A stretch of 64,000 nucleotides of DNA from positions 62,001 to 126,000 of the forward strand of contig NZ_AMZB01000100.1 in the NCBI RefSeq assembly GCF_000313755.1. Direction: 5' to 3'. This DNA is from Pseudomonas nitroreducens TX1. Its GTDB lineage: Bacteria; Pseudomonadota; Gammaproteobacteria; Pseudomonadales; Pseudomonadaceae. The notes below the pieces were generated by a model, which made no database searches, was not told where the DNA came from, and saw only the letters and a program-made list of their open reading frames with translations. This document shows positions 32,501 through 42,690 of this stretch, in pieces; position 1 is the stretch's first letter, and each line of letters begins with the position of its first letter. A program made the translations under genes and the position numbers.

Positions 32501-33378
32501 CCCAGGTCGCTGAGGCTGACCGGCTTGCGGTCACCCAGCGCGGCTTCGATCTTCGGCGCATTCAGGCGCGCCACGGCAGCTACCGGTACGCCCTGGTCGA
32601 CGGTCGCCCAGAATTCGCCGCCAGCCTTGGCCTGGGACAGCTTCCAGGCACCGGTAAGGCGTTCGGGCAGCCACTTGGCCCAGTCAGCCTGAGGCAGGCT
32701 GAGGTATAGCTCGGCTGAGCTCTTCGCCCAGTCGTCTCGGTTCAGGCGGGTATCCAATCGAGCCGCCACTGGCTCGCCGCTGGGCAAGCTCAGGCGCGCT
32801 TCCAGGCGCTGGCGGCTGCCGCTGCGCAGCGTCATGCCCACATAAGACAGCGACAGCGGATTGGCCTGTTGCGGCAGCACGGTCAGCTGGCTATCCATCA
32901 ACGACAGGCGACGTGGAGTGAGCAACAGGTCGATGAGCTTGCGCGGATCGGTGTCGCCGCCACGGCTGGGCAGGCCGTCGGCGTGCCACTTGCCGTCCTC
33001 GTCCTCGCGCAAGGTCAGGTGCAGGCCTTCCAGCTCCAGGCTGTCGATGCGCGGTTGGCGCGCCATCACGCTGCCGAGAATATCCGGAGTCAGGCGCACG
33101 CGCTCCAGGCGCAGCGAATCGCTGCCATCACCCAATTGGATGTCGCGCACCACGATGATCGGGCTGAAGGCATGCCAGTGCCCCTCCAGCGCGCCGACGG
33201 TTACCGGCAACCCCAACTGTTCACTGGCCTTCTGCGCCAGCTCGTCGCGGTACTCCGCCACCAGCGGCACCAGTTGCCGGCCGAGGCTGACGTACAGCGC
33301 AAGCAGCACCAGGCCCAGCGCCAGAAGGCCCAGGACGATACGCAGGGAAGTGGCGAACAGGCGACCGGCGCGTTCCAT
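29560..33378 (-). CDS. yhdP: YhdP-family envelope lipid-transport protein
   Basis: A 1272-residue protein with one N-terminal membrane helix (about residues 9-30) and a very long periplasmic part of beta-rich repeats. The C-terminal half carries the DUF3971/AsmA-like region. In E. coli, YhdP with TamB and YdbH moves phospholipid to the outer membrane, probably as a hydrophobic-groove bridge. The length matches E. coli YhdP (about 1266). It lies 158 bases below rng and 54 bases above the nitrilase gene. Confidence 0.94.
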   Translation of the reverse strand: MERAGRLFATSLRIVLGLLALGLVLLALYVSLGRQLVPLVAEYRDELAQKASEQLGLPVTVGALEGHWHAFSPIIVVRDIQLGDGSDSLRLERVRLTPDILGSVMARQPRIDSLELEGLHLTLREDEDGKWHADGLPSRGGDTDPRKLIDLLLTPRRLSLMDSQLTVLPQQANPLSLSYVGMTLRSGSRQRLEARLSLPSGEPVAARLDTRLNRDDWAKSSAELYLSLPQADWAKWLPERLTGAWKLSQAKAGGEFWATVDQGVPVAAVARLNAPKIEAALGDRKPVSLSDLGVTLFFQKKGDDLDLRVADLAANLGDTRWGEVEMELSRRVKGEEHWQLRADRLDLTPLGPTITALAPLPDKAVEWLDGLKPHGVLHNVNFDYWPQREGAERVAYAANLEKVGVSAFHDVPAVANVDGTFSGNLGGGTLDANAQDFMLHLATLFPEPWRYRSAHARMFFQLNDEAFTLGSHLMQVEGEEGTLAGDMLIRLMRDPELEDYMDLRVGMSNGDARYTGKYLPTVIPQMSKDLAAWLKGSIKSGRIEQGYFLWQGSLQKHSAPEAHAMTLYFKVHDGVLDYQPGWPGLSKAEGEVRVEDTGVSINATSGQILNSRVRDVSVEIPHSNPGEVAHLHVNGDIESNLVDGLKILQDSPIGATHTFAGWEGSGDLNGHLNLDIPLAKGEASKARVIVDFDTDKARLKIAKPELDLEQVKGKFRYDTDSGLSGQNVAALVLGSRVTGSIRAEGRNGVPRTRVLVGGQVPIKTLLDWGKVQKQLPVDGRVPFQLNLLLDGKDSQLQVASNLQGVTIDLPAPLGKAAQETRDSEWRMTLDGAERRYWATYGDRASLAYAAPADQPLAGRGVLRLGGDPAVLPNWNGVQVRGKVDEVDADAWMAVAKKYSNTGVEGAAGLLRGADLQIGRFKGFGQTLENLTLDLARVDSSWQIGVVSSLASGKVTLPDSKVKPIQIALDRIDLPKGEAIDSEKAVEAPDPLAKIDPRTLPPMDVTIRQVLKAGKPVGAWSFNVRPTPTGLGFNNVNLDLRGLSVKGSLRWDGMEASARSTFQGQLEGKNMGDVLKAWDFAPSVTSERFRVDINGNWPGSPAALNLRRFGGTLDASLRKGQFVEVEGGANALRVFGLLNFNAINRRLRLDFSDLLGKGLSYDRVKGVLTATDGVYFTREPLRLDGPSSNLELNGTLDLAHDQIDAKLLVTLPVTNNLPLAALIVGAPAIGGALFVVDKLLGDRVARFASVQYSVKGPWQSPTIAFEKPFEKPH

Positions 33379-33536
33379 GTCAGTCGGCTGCCTGTGAAGC
33401 GAAACAAAGGGTCATCGAGCGGCCTCCCAGCCATGCAAGGTCGAACCAGGTCTGACAGTGTGCGTCAGGCAAAGCTCCGAAAAACCCCATTGCACAGCGG
33501 CCTCCTGCCGGAATTCCACGTTGTGCGACCCGCGAC

Positions 33537-34994
33537 TCAAAGCAGGACCACGTCGTACTGCTCCTGGGAATACATGGCCTCGACCTGGAACTTGATGGGG
33601 CGGCCGATGAACAGCTCCAGATCGGCGACGTTGCCCGACTCCTCGTCGAGCAGGCGATCAACGACCTTCTGGTTGGCCAGCACCAGGTAGGAATCGGCCT
33701 GGTAGGCGCGCGCCTCGCGGAGGATTTCGCGGAATATTTCGTAGCAGATGGTCTCGGGTGTCTTCAGCATGCCGCGCCCCTGGCAGCTCGGGCAGGGCTC
33801 GCAGAGCACCTGGACCAGGCTTTCGCGGGTGCGCTTGCGGGTCATCTGCACCAGGCCCAGCTCGGTGATGCCGATGATGTTGGTCTTGGCATGGTCGCGT
33901 TCGAGCTGCTTCTCCAGGGTCCGCAGGACCTGTCGGCGGTGCTCTTCGTCTTCCATGTCGATGAAGTCGATGATGATGATCCCGCCCAGGTTGCGCAGGC
34001 GCAGTTGGCGAGCGATGGCGGTGGCCGCCTCGAGGTTGGTCTTGAAAATGGTCTCTTCGAGGTTGCGGTGACCGACGAAGGCGCCGGTGTTCACGTCGAT
34101 GGTGGTCATCGCCTCGGTCGGGTCGATGATCAGGTAGCCGCCGGACTTGAGCAGCACCTTGCGCTCCAGCGCCTTCTGCACCTCGTCCTCGACGCCGTAG
34201 AGATCGAAGATCGGCCGCTCACCCGGGTAGTGCTCCAGGCGGTCGGCGATTTCCGGCATCAGTTCGTCGACGAACTGCGTGATCTTCTGGAAGTTCTCCC
34301 GGGAATCGACGCGGATCTTCTCGATACGCGGGTTCACCAGGTCGCGCAGGGTGCGCAGGGCCAGGGAGAGGTCTTCGTAGATCATCGTCGGCGCACCGAC
34401 GGTCTGGATCTGCGCGTCGATCTGATCCCATAAACGGCGCAGGTAGCGGATATCGGCGAGGATCTCGTCCTCGCCGGCGCCCTCGGCCGCCGTACGCAGG
34501 ATGAATCCGCCGCGCTCGACGATGCCTTCGGCCTCGACGCATTTGGCGACCACCTGCTTGAGGCGCTCGCGCTCGTGTTCATCCTCGATCTTCAGGGAAA
34601 TGCCGACATGGCTGGTGCGTGGCATGTAGACCAGGTAGCGCGAGGGAATCGACAGGTGCGTGGTAAGGCGCGCGCCCTTGGTGCCGATGGGGTCCTTGGT
34701 GACCTGAACCACCAGGCTCTGCCCTTCGTGGACCAGCGCACCGATGCTCTCCACGGCGCTGCCCTCGCGGGTGGAAATCTCCGCGGCATGGATGAAGGCC
34801 GCACGCTCGAGGCCAACATCGACGAAAGCCGCCTGCATGCCGGGAAGCACGCGCACGACCTTGCCCTTGTAGATATTGCCGACTATCCCGCGGCGCAGGG
34901 TGCGCTCGACGTGGACCTCCTGCAGGACGCCGTTCTCCACCACCGCCACGCGCGATTCCATCGGCGTGATATTGATCAGGATCTCTTCGCTCAT
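33537..34994 (-). CDS. rng: Ribonuclease G
   Basis: A 485-residue endoribonuclease of the RNase E/G family, which matures the 5' end of 16S rRNA and degrades some mRNAs. An S1 domain occupies about residues 35-120. The catalytic DNase-I-like region holds the magnesium aspartates in TIDVNTG and IIDFIDMED. The zinc-link cysteines are in CEPCPSCQGRG. The long C-terminal scaffold of RNase E is absent, so this is RNase G. It follows maf by 47 bases, with AAGGAAGG before the ATG. Confidence 0.95.
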   Translation of the reverse strand: MSEEILINITPMESRVAVVENGVLQEVHVERTLRRGIVGNIYKGKVVRVLPGMQAAFVDVGLERAAFIHAAEISTREGSAVESIGALVHEGQSLVVQVTKDPIGTKGARLTTHLSIPSRYLVYMPRTSHVGISLKIEDEHERERLKQVVAKCVEAEGIVERGGFILRTAAEGAGEDEILADIRYLRRLWDQIDAQIQTVGAPTMIYEDLSLALRTLRDLVNPRIEKIRVDSRENFQKITQFVDELMPEIADRLEHYPGERPIFDLYGVEDEVQKALERKVLLKSGGYLIIDPTEAMTTIDVNTGAFVGHRNLEETIFKTNLEAATAIARQLRLRNLGGIIIIDFIDMEDEEHRRQVLRTLEKQLERDHAKTNIIGITELGLVQMTRKRTRESLVQVLCEPCPSCQGRGMLKTPETICYEIFREILREARAYQADSYLVLANQKVVDRLLDEESGNVADLELFIGRPIKFQVEAMYSQEQYDVVLL

Positions 34995-35041
34995 GCGCCC
35001 TTCCTTATCGCGCCCGGAGTCTTGCCAGCGCTACTTTCCGA

Positions 35042-35626
35042 TCAAGACTGCCAGCTAGGAATGGAGAAGTCAGCCAGCAATGCAGAGGTTTCGCAAAGAG
35101 GCAGGCCGACCACGGCGCTGTAGCTGCCCTCGACGCGGCTGACGAAGACCGCCGCGAGCCCCTGGATAGCATAGCCACCGGCCTTATCCTGCGGTTCGCC
35201 GGTTTCCCAGTAGCGCTCGGCGTCCTCGACGGACACCTCGCGGAAAGTCACTCGGCTGCTGACCACGCGCGCCTCGCAACGATCCCGGTCGGCCACCGCC
35301 ACAGCGGTCAACACTTCGTGTTCGCGGCCGGACAGCGCCTGCAGCATGACCAGGGCATCTTCGCGGTCCACGGGCTTGCCAAGGATGCGGCCATCCAGCA
35401 CCACGGCGGTATCGGCGCCGAGCACACAGACGTCGGCACGCTGCGCGAGGAAGTTCAGCCCGGCCAGCGCCTTGCCGCGCGCCAGGCGCTCGACATAGGC
35501 CTGCGCGGACTCGCCGGACTCCGGCGTTTCATCGATGGACGCGGGCACTATGTGGAACGGCAGGCCGATCTGGGTAAGCAGCTCGCGGCGGCGCGGCGAA
35601 CTGGAAGCGAGGTACAGCTGGGCCAT
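35042..35626 (-). CDS. maf: Maf-family nucleoside triphosphate pyrophosphatase
   Basis: A 194-residue house-cleaning pyrophosphatase. The N-terminal [12 protein letters not shown] motif and the later [12 protein letters not shown] segment with its metal-binding acids are typical. The YhdE-type branch hydrolyses dTTP, UTP and modified forms; the exact preference is not certain from sequence. The gene lies between mreD and rng, the conserved mreBCD-maf-rng order. The start has GGAG just upstream. Confidence 0.93.
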   Translation of the reverse strand: MAQLYLASSSPRRRELLTQIGLPFHIVPASIDETPESGESAQAYVERLARGKALAGLNFLAQRADVCVLGADTAVVLDGRILGKPVDREDALVMLQALSGREHEVLTAVAVADRDRCEARVVSSRVTFREVSVEDAERYWETGEPQDKAGGYAIQGLAAVFVSRVEGSYSAVVGLPLCETSALLADFSIPSWQS

Positions 35627-35686
35627 AGAGACTCCGATGCGGATCCGCGCACTGCGGGCCCGGCGATTCCCCCGCAGCGGGGGCGA

Positions 35687-36175
35687 TCAGTTGATGTTCA
35701 GGCGCAGCCGCAGGGCCCGCAGCAGCGTGTAGACCCAGGGCCAGAGCAAGGCGCTGATCAGTGCCGGCAGGAGGAACACCAGGGTCGGCGGGCGGTTGCC
35801 GGTCAGGGCACTGATCCACAGCTGGACCAGTTGGGCGAGACCGAACACCACCAGCAACACCAGGCATTGCTGCCAGATGGGGAACATGCGCAGGCGCTGG
35901 TGCAGCGACAGCACCAGGCAGATGATCAGGCTGAGGATCAGGGCGTTCTGCCCCAGCAGGCTGCCGTAGAGCACGTCTTCAGCGACGCCGAATACCCAGG
36001 CGGTGAGCATGCCAACCTTGTGTGGCAGGTAGAGCACCCAGTACGTCAGGAACATTGCCAGCCACAGCGGGCGGCCGATCTCCATGAAGCTTGGCATCGG
36101 CGCCACCGATAGCAGCAACGCTGCGAGCAGGGTAAGCCAGATCGCCCAGCCGTTGTTCGAGCCCTGCGCCGCCAT
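35687..36175 (-). CDS. mreD: Rod shape-determining protein MreD
   Basis: A 162-residue inner-membrane protein with about five membrane helices. MreD works with MreC and the RodA-PBP2 synthase in lateral cell-wall growth. It starts within the mreC stop codon (TGATG overlap), so the two are translationally coupled. A 60-base gap separates it from maf on the same strand. Confidence 0.93.
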   Translation of the reverse strand: MAAQGSNNGWAIWLTLLAALLLSVAPMPSFMEIGRPLWLAMFLTYWVLYLPHKVGMLTAWVFGVAEDVLYGSLLGQNALILSLIICLVLSLHQRLRMFPIWQQCLVLLVVFGLAQLVQLWISALTGNRPPTLVFLLPALISALLWPWVYTLLRALRLRLNIN

Positions 36176-37245
36176 CAGTGACGGGTCCTTGCATCCGGGT
36201 GCGATGCTGGCGCACCGGTAGGCGCGGCAGGGGCCGCGCCATTGGTAGCGGCCGGATGGACAGGCTGCGCGGCGGGAGCAGCAGGAGCAGCCGACTGCGC
36301 ACCATCATGCGGCTGGGCTGCCGGAGCGCCCGGTGCAGGCAACGCCGGCGTGCCTGACTCGGCGGCCTTGCGGTCGGCCTCGGCCTGGGCCTCGGCGGCA
36401 TCGGTGGCACGCTGCTCGGGGGTACGGCTGTCGCTGAAGACCAGCAACACGTAGCGGCTGCGGTTCATCTTGGCGGTCGGCACGGCGCGGATGGTGGCAA
36501 AGGGCCCGCCGGTATCGTGCTGCACTTCCTTTACCACCGCCACCGGATAACCGGCCGGGAAGCGCTGGCCAAGGCCGGAGCTGACCAGCAGGTCGCCTTC
36601 CTTGATGTCAGCGGTATCGGCCACGTAGCGCAGTTCCAGGCGTTCCGGGTTACCGGTGCCCACGGCGATGGCGCGCAGGCCATTGCGGTTCACCTGCACC
36701 GGAATGCTGTGGGTGGTATCGGTCAGCAGCAGCACGCGCGCGGTGTACGGCATCACCTCGACCACCTGTCCCATCAGGCCGCTGGCGTCGAGCACCGGCT
36801 GCCCCTGGAACACGCCATCCTTCTCGCCCTTGTCGATCAGGATGCGCTGGGTGAAGGGGTTCGGGTCGACCCCGATCAGCTCGCCCACCAGCACCTTGTC
36901 GTCGACCAGGGCTGAGGAGTTGAGCAACTCGCGCAGGCGCACGTTCTGTTCGGTGAGGGTGGCCAGCTTCTGCAGGCGACGCTGCATCAGCAACTGCTCG
37001 GCCTTCAGGCGCTCGTTCTCGGCCAGCAGCTCGCTGCGGCTGGTGAACTGGTCGCGCACCCCTTCCCAGGCGCGAACGGGGAAGTCGGCGATGCCATAGA
37101 AGGGACTCAGCACGAGGCCCAACTGGCTGCGTACCGGTTTCAGGTAATCAAAGCGGGCATCGACCACCATCAAGGCGACCGACAGGACGGCGAGCACCAA
37201 CAGGCGCGCGCCCAGCGAGGGCCCTTTGGAGAATATCGGTTTGAT
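36175..37245 (-). CDS. mreC: Rod shape-determining protein MreC, apparently starting at AUC
   Basis: A protein of about 356 residues that activates the RodA-PBP2 elongasome from the periplasm. It has one membrane helix (about residues 14-30), a coiled coil (about 65-110) and a two-barrel domain. An alanine-, proline- and glutamine-rich tail ends it. The start is unusual. No ATG, GTG or TTG fits: the in-frame codons upstream are TAG (37257-37255), GAG, CCG, GTC, then ATC at 37245. AGGAG stands six bases before this ATC. Read as methionine, the product begins MKPIFSKGPSL, nearly identical to E. coli MreC (MKPIFSRGPSL, recalled). The next usable start, TTG 37200, would delete this conserved segment. 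Confidence 0.85.
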   Translation of the reverse strand: MKPIFSKGPSLGARLLVLAVLSVALMVVDARFDYLKPVRSQLGLVLSPFYGIADFPVRAWEGVRDQFTSRSELLAENERLKAEQLLMQRRLQKLATLTEQNVRLRELLNSSALVDDKVLVGELIGVDPNPFTQRILIDKGEKDGVFQGQPVLDASGLMGQVVEVMPYTARVLLLTDTTHSIPVQVNRNGLRAIAVGTGNPERLELRYVADTADIKEGDLLVSSGLGQRFPAGYPVAVVKEVQHDTGGPFATIRAVPTAKMNRSRYVLLVFSDSRTPEQRATDAAEAQAEADRKAAESGTPALPAPGAPAAQPHDGAQSAAPAAPAAQPVHPAATNGAAPAAPTGAPASHPDARTRH

Positions 37246-37328
37246 GACCGGCTCCTAGCTGTGCAAAGTCGGTTGAAGTTTCACCCGCCAGGGCGAAACG
37301 TCAACCGACCTCTACAGGACTCCCCACC

Positions 37329-38429
<1,101 letters not shown>

Positions 38430-38447
38430 CTAACAATCACGGGGGTT

Positions 38448-38476
38448 TTGGGCAAGGCGCCAATTTATGCTAGATT
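38448..38476 (+). promoter_or_regulatory. Candidate sigma-70 promoter for gatCAB
   Basis: TTGGGC (38448-38453) and TAGATT (38471-38476) are separated by 17 bases, upstream of gatC and in the gap divergent from mreB. The match is moderate, and this was found by eye only. Confidence 0.4.
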
Positions 38477-38604
38477 CCTCGTTTTTCGGGCCTGCAGGCC
38501 CGTCCCAGCGGCCTTCGACCGTCTGCCGCGGGTTCTGTTCCCTGCCCCCTCATTCCTTCCGGCCAGGTCCAGTTCGAACCGGGCCGCTCTAGCTGGAGAC
38601 CCCG

Positions 38605-38892
38605 ATGGCGCTTGAACGCTCCGACGTGGAAAAGATCGCCCACCTCGCCCGCCTGGGCCTGGAGGAAGCTGACATTTCGCGCACCACCGACACGCTCAAC
38701 AACATCCTCGGCCTGATCGACGCCATGCAGGCGGTCGATACCGACGGCGTGGAGCCCCTGGCCCACCCGCTGGAAGCCACGCAGCGCCTGCGCGCCGACG
38801 AAGTCACCGAGGAGAACCGCCGCGAAGCCTACCAGGCCATCGCGCCGGCCGTGGAAGACGGCCTTTACCTCGTCCCGAAAGTCATCGAGTAA
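38605..38892 (+). CDS. gatC: Glutamyl/aspartyl-tRNA amidotransferase subunit C
   Basis: A 95-residue subunit that wraps GatA and stabilises the GatCAB complex. GatCAB converts mischarged Asp-tRNA-Asn and/or Glu-tRNA-Gln to the amide forms. The N-terminal [14 protein letters not shown]-like helix and the later PLAHPLE segment are typical. GGAG precedes the ATG. It is the first gene of gatC-gatA-gatB and divergent from mreB. Confidence 0.95.
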   Translation: MALERSDVEKIAHLARLGLEEADISRTTDTLNNILGLIDAMQAVDTDGVEPLAHPLEATQRLRADEVTEENRREAYQAIAPAVEDGLYLVPKVIE

Positions 38893-38911
38893 GCGCTAAG
38901 GACACGGACAT

Positions 38912-40366
38912 ATGCTGCATCAATTGACCCTCGCCGAGGTCGCCCGCGGACTCGCCGACAAGCAATTCTCCGCCCAGGAACTGACCACTGCCCTGCTCGC
39001 GCGCATCCAGCAGCTCGACCCGCAGCTGAACAGCTTCATCACCGTTACCGGGGAAAGCGCGCTGGCCCAGGCCAAGGCGGCCGACGAGCGGCGCGCCAAA
39101 GGCGAAGCCGGCGCCCTGCTGGGCGCACCGATCGCCCACAAGGACCTGTTCTGCACCCAGGGTGTGCGCACCAGCTGCGGCTCGAAGATCCTCGACGCCT
39201 TCGTCTCGCCCTACGATGCGACTGTCGTCGAACGACTGGCCGACGCCGGCGCCGTGAGCCTGGGCAAGCTGAACATGGACGAGTTCGCCATGGGCTCGGC
39301 CAACGAATCCAGCCACTACGGCCCGGTGAAGAACCCTTGGGACACCTCCCGCGTGCCGGGCGGTTCCTCCGGCGGTTCCGCCGCCGCCGTGGCCGCGCGC
39401 CTGATTCCGGCCGCCACCGGCACCGACACCGGCGGCTCGATCCGCCAGCCAGCCGCGCTGACCAACCTCACCGGCATCAAGCCGACCTACGGCCGCGTAT
39501 CGCGCTGGGGCATGATCGCCTATGCCTCCAGCCTCGATCAGGGCGGTCCGCTGGCCCGCACTGCCGAGGACTGCGCGCTGATGCTCGGCGCCATGGCCGG
39601 CTTCGATCCGAAGGACTCCACCAGCGTCGACCAGCCGGTTGATGATTACCTGGCCGCCCTGGCCAAGCCGTTGACCGGCCTGCGCATTGGCCTGCCGAAG
39701 GAGTACTTCGGCGCGGGCCTGGACAGCCGCATCGCCGAGGCGGTGATGAAGGTGGTCGAGCAGCTCAAGCAGCTCGGCGCGGTGGTCAAGGACATCTCCC
39801 TGCCGAACATGCAGCACGCGATCCCTGCCTATTATGTGATCGCGCCCGCAGAAGCCAGCTCCAACCTGTCGCGCTTCGACGGCGTTCGCTACGGCTACCG
39901 CTGCGAGAATCCGAAGGACCTGCAGGACCTGTACAAGCGCTCCCGCGCCGAAGGCTTCGGCGCCGAAGTGAAGCGCCGCATCATGGTCGGTACCTACGCA
40001 CTTTCCGCCGGTTACTACGACGCTTATTACCTGAAGGCTCAGAAGATTCGTCGTCTGATCAAGAATGATTTCGTCAGCGCCTTCGCCGAAGTCGACGTCA
40101 TCCTCGGCCCGACCACGCCAAACCCGGCCTGGAAACTGGGCGAGAAGAACAACGACCCGGTCGCCCAGTACCTGGAAGACATCTACACCATCACCGCCAA
40201 CCTCGCCGGCATTCCGGGCCTGTCCATGCCCGCGGGCTTCGTCGACGGCCTGCCGGTAGGTGTCCAACTGCTCGCGCCGTACTTCCAGGAAGGCCGCCTG
40301 CTCAACGTCGCGCACCAGTACCAACTGGCGACCGACTGGCACAAACAAGCACCGGCCGGGTTCTGA
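38912..40366 (+). CDS. gatA: Glutamyl/aspartyl-tRNA amidotransferase subunit A
   Basis: A 484-residue amidase that produces ammonia from glutamine for GatB. It belongs to the amidase-signature family; the Ser-cisSer-Lys triad is Lys77 (AHKDLF), Ser152 (GGSSGGS) and Ser176 (DTGGSIRQP). It begins 19 bases after gatC with AAGGA upstream, and ends 14 bases before gatB. Ammonia passes to GatB through an internal channel in the complex. Confidence 0.97.
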   Translation: MLHQLTLAEVARGLADKQFSAQELTTALLARIQQLDPQLNSFITVTGESALAQAKAADERRAKGEAGALLGAPIAHKDLFCTQGVRTSCGSKILDAFVSPYDATVVERLADAGAVSLGKLNMDEFAMGSANESSHYGPVKNPWDTSRVPGGSSGGSAAAVAARLIPAATGTDTGGSIRQPAALTNLTGIKPTYGRVSRWGMIAYASSLDQGGPLARTAEDCALMLGAMAGFDPKDSTSVDQPVDDYLAALAKPLTGLRIGLPKEYFGAGLDSRIAEAVMKVVEQLKQLGAVVKDISLPNMQHAIPAYYVIAPAEASSNLSRFDGVRYGYRCENPKDLQDLYKRSRAEGFGAEVKRRIMVGTYALSAGYYDAYYLKAQKIRRLIKNDFVSAFAEVDVILGPTTPNPAWKLGEKNNDPVAQYLEDIYTITANLAGIPGLSMPAGFVDGLPVGVQLLAPYFQEGRLLNVAHQYQLATDWHKQAPAGF

Positions 40367-40380
40367 GGAAGGATTACGAT

Positions 40381-41826
40381 ATGCAATGGGAAACAGTAAT
40401 CGGGCTGGAAATCCACGCACAGCTCTCCACCCAATCGAAGATCTTCTCCGGTAGCGCCACCACCTTCGGCGCCGCGCCGAACACCCAGGCCAGCCTGATC
40501 GACCTGGCCATGCCCGGCACCCTGCCGGTACTGAACCAGGAAGCCGTGCGCATGGCCTGCCAGTTCGGCCTGGCGATCAACGCCGAGATCGCCGAGCGCA
40601 ACGTGTTCGCGCGCAAGAACTACTTCTACCCGGACCTGCCCAAGGGCTACCAGACCAGCCAGATGGACCACCCCATCGTCGGCAAGGGGCACCTGGACAT
40701 CACCCTGGAAGACGGCACCGTCAAGCGCGTCGGCATCACCCGCGCGCACCTGGAAGAGGACGCAGGCAAGAGCCTGCACGAAGACTTCCACGGCATGAGC
40801 GGCATCGACCTGAACCGCGCCGGCACCCCACTGCTGGAAATCGTTTCCGAGCCGGATATCCGCAGCGCCAAGGAAGCCGTGGCCTACGTCAAGGCGATCC
40901 ACGCACTGGTGCGCTACCTGGGCATCTGCGACGGCAACATGGCTGAAGGCTCGCTGCGTTGCGACTGCAACGTGTCGGTACGACCGAAGGGACAGGCCGA
41001 GTTCGGCACCCGGGCCGAGATCAAGAACGTGAACTCCTTCCGCTTCATCGAGAAGGCGATCAACCACGAAGTGCAGCGCCAGATCGAGCTGATCGAGGAC
41101 GGCGGCAAGGTCGTGCAGGAAACCCGCCTGTACGACCCGAACAAGGACGAAACGCGCTCCATGCGCAGCAAGGAAGAAGCCAACGACTACCGTTACTTCC
41201 CCTGCCCGGACCTGTTGCCGGTGGTGATCGAGCGCGCCTTCCTCGACGACCTGCGCGCCAACCTGCCGGAACTGCCGGACCAGAAGCGCGAGCGCTTCGA
41301 GAGCCAGTACGGCCTGTCCGCCTACGACGCCAGCGTGCTGTCCGCCAGCCGCGAGATGGCCGACTACTTCGAACAGGTCCAGGCCATCTGTGGCGATGCC
41401 AAGCTGGCTGCCAACTGGGTGATGGGCGAGCTTTCCAGCCTGCTCAACAAGGACGGCCTGGAAATCGAACAGTCGCCGGTTTCCGCCGAGCACCTGGGCC
41501 AGATGATCCTGCGCTTGAAGGACGGCACCATCAACGGCAAGGCGGCCAAGACCGTGTTCGCCGCCCTGGCCGAGGGTGAAGGCTCGCCGGACGAGATCAT
41601 CAAGGCCAAGGACCTGGTACAGAACACTGATTCCGGCGCCGTCGAGAAGCTGCTGGATGACGTACTGGCGGCCAACGCCGAGCAGGTCGAACAGTACCGC
41701 GCCAGCGACGAAGCCAAGCGCGGCAAGATGTTCGGCTTCTTCGTCGGCCAAGCCATGAAGGCCGCCAAGGGCAAGGCCAACCCGGCACAAGTGAACGAAC
41801 TGCTGAAGAAGAAGCTCGAAGCCTGA
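40381..41826 (+). CDS. gatB: Glutamyl/aspartyl-tRNA amidotransferase subunit B
   Basis: A 481-residue subunit that binds the mischarged tRNA, activates the carboxylate with ATP and accepts ammonia from GatA. The N-terminal [15 protein letters not shown] segment, the FPRPDL-like [13 protein letters not shown] region and the C-terminal GatB/YqeY domain (about 330-480) are clear. GGAAGG lies before the ATG. It is the last gene of the operon, followed by a strong terminator. Confidence 0.97.
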   Translation: MQWETVIGLEIHAQLSTQSKIFSGSATTFGAAPNTQASLIDLAMPGTLPVLNQEAVRMACQFGLAINAEIAERNVFARKNYFYPDLPKGYQTSQMDHPIVGKGHLDITLEDGTVKRVGITRAHLEEDAGKSLHEDFHGMSGIDLNRAGTPLLEIVSEPDIRSAKEAVAYVKAIHALVRYLGICDGNMAEGSLRCDCNVSVRPKGQAEFGTRAEIKNVNSFRFIEKAINHEVQRQIELIEDGGKVVQETRLYDPNKDETRSMRSKEEANDYRYFPCPDLLPVVIERAFLDDLRANLPELPDQKRERFESQYGLSAYDASVLSASREMADYFEQVQAICGDAKLAANWVMGELSSLLNKDGLEIEQSPVSAEHLGQMILRLKDGTINGKAAKTVFAALAEGEGSPDEIIKAKDLVQNTDSGAVEKLLDDVLAANAEQVEQYRASDEAKRGKMFGFFVGQAMKAAKGKANPAQVNELLKKKLEA

Positions 41827-41841
41827 GCCCACACTTCAACG

Positions 41842-41866
41842 ACGCCGGGCTTGCCCGGCGTTTTTT
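41842..41866 (+). terminator. Intrinsic terminator after gatB
   Basis: The stem CGCCGGGC / GCCCGGCG has a short TT loop and six T residues. It ends 15 bases before the RlpA-like start, so that gene is probably read at a lower level or from its own promoter. Confidence 0.9.
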
Positions 41867-41880
41867 CGTCCGGAGGTTCG

Positions 41881-42264
41881 ATGCTGCGACCCATGGCCCT
41901 CGTCGGCTGCCTGGCCCTGCTGGCCGGCTGTAGCACCACGTCTTACGACAGCGGAACGGAGGTCTCCGGCCGCGGCTACCGCGCCGAAGGCACCGCGTCC
42001 TATTACGGCAAGGCGCACCATGGCAAGCGCACCGCCAGCGGCGAGCGCTTCAACCAGAATGCCCTGACCGCCGCGCACCGCACCCTGCCGTTCGGCACGC
42101 GGGTGCGGGTAACCAACCTCGACAATGACCGCAGCGTCGTGGTGCGCATCAACGACCGCGGACCATTCGGCCGCGGGCGGATCATCGATGTCTCGAAAGC
42201 CGCTGCCGAACAACTCAACATGCTGCGCACCGGTACTGCCCGGGTGCGTCTGGAAGGTCTCTGA
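41881..42264 (+). CDS. Small RlpA-like double-psi beta-barrel lipoprotein
   Basis: A 127-residue lipoprotein; the lipobox is L-L-A-G-C17. The rest is one double-psi beta-barrel (about residues 38-126), with GTASYYG, ERFNQNALTAAHRTLPFGT and RINDRGPF motifs. In P. aeruginosa, RlpA is a lytic transglycosylase for naked glycan strands; this protein keeps the barrel but has no C-terminal SPOR domain, so it may not be recruited to septa in the same way. The aspartate of INDRGP and the histidine of TAAHRTLP match catalytic positions known for RlpA. It corresponds to PA4485. Confidence 0.88.
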   Translation: MLRPMALVGCLALLAGCSTTSYDSGTEVSGRGYRAEGTASYYGKAHHGKRTASGERFNQNALTAAHRTLPFGTRVRVTNLDNDRSVVVRINDRGPFGRGRIIDVSKAAAEQLNMLRTGTARVRLEGL

Positions 42265-42275
42265 AGGAGTCAGAA

Positions 42276-42665
42276 GTGAGCAACGACAATCGCAAGGCCG
42301 GCGAGCAGGTTCGCCGCGAAGTGATGGGCGACGCCTTCGTGGACCGCGCCCTGGGTAATGCCACCGAGTTCACCCAGCCGCTGCAGGACTTCGTCAACGA
42401 ACACGCCTGGGGCGGCGTGTGGAACCGCGACGGCCTGCCGCGCAAGACCCGCAGCCTCATCACCCTGGCCGCGCTGACCGCGCTCAAGTGCCCGCAGGAG
42501 CTGAAAGGCCACGTGCGCGGCGCGTTGAACAACGGCTGCACGGTGGAGGAGATTCTTGAAGCGCTCCTGCATTGCGCGGTCTACGCTGGCGTCCCGGCGG
42601 CCATCGATGCCTTCCGCGCGGCGCAGGAAGTGATCGAGACGTGGCAGGCGGATCAGAAGGCTTGA
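42276..42665 (+). CDS. Carboxymuconolactone decarboxylase family protein
   Basis: A 129-residue, all-helical protein of the CMD/AhpD superfamily, close in length to 4-carboxymuconolactone decarboxylase. The core ELKGHVRGALNNGCTVEEILEALLH (in parts) and YAGVPAAIDAF is typical. The AhpD CxxC pair is absent; only single cysteines are present, so a peroxidase role is unlikely. No protocatechuate-pathway genes are nearby, so a role in that pathway is not supported by context. The start is GTG 42276 with AAGGAG upstream, 11 bases after the RlpA-like gene. Confidence 0.82.
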   Translation: MSNDNRKAGEQVRREVMGDAFVDRALGNATEFTQPLQDFVNEHAWGGVWNRDGLPRKTRSLITLAALTALKCPQELKGHVRGALNNGCTVEEILEALLHCAVYAGVPAAIDAFRAAQEVIETWQADQKA

Positions 42666-42690
42666 TATCCGACAGCGCCTGTTGGCGCTG

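Noticed and set aside
29533-32709. A 1058-codon plus-strand frame opposite yhdP
   Set aside because: It is an antisense shadow; yhdP has the expected length, membrane helix and domain content.
37201-37245. TTG at 37200 as the mreC start
   Set aside because: It would drop the KPIFSKGPSL segment and part of the positively charged lead into the membrane helix; no Shine-Dalgarno precedes it, while AGGAG is well placed for ATC 37245.
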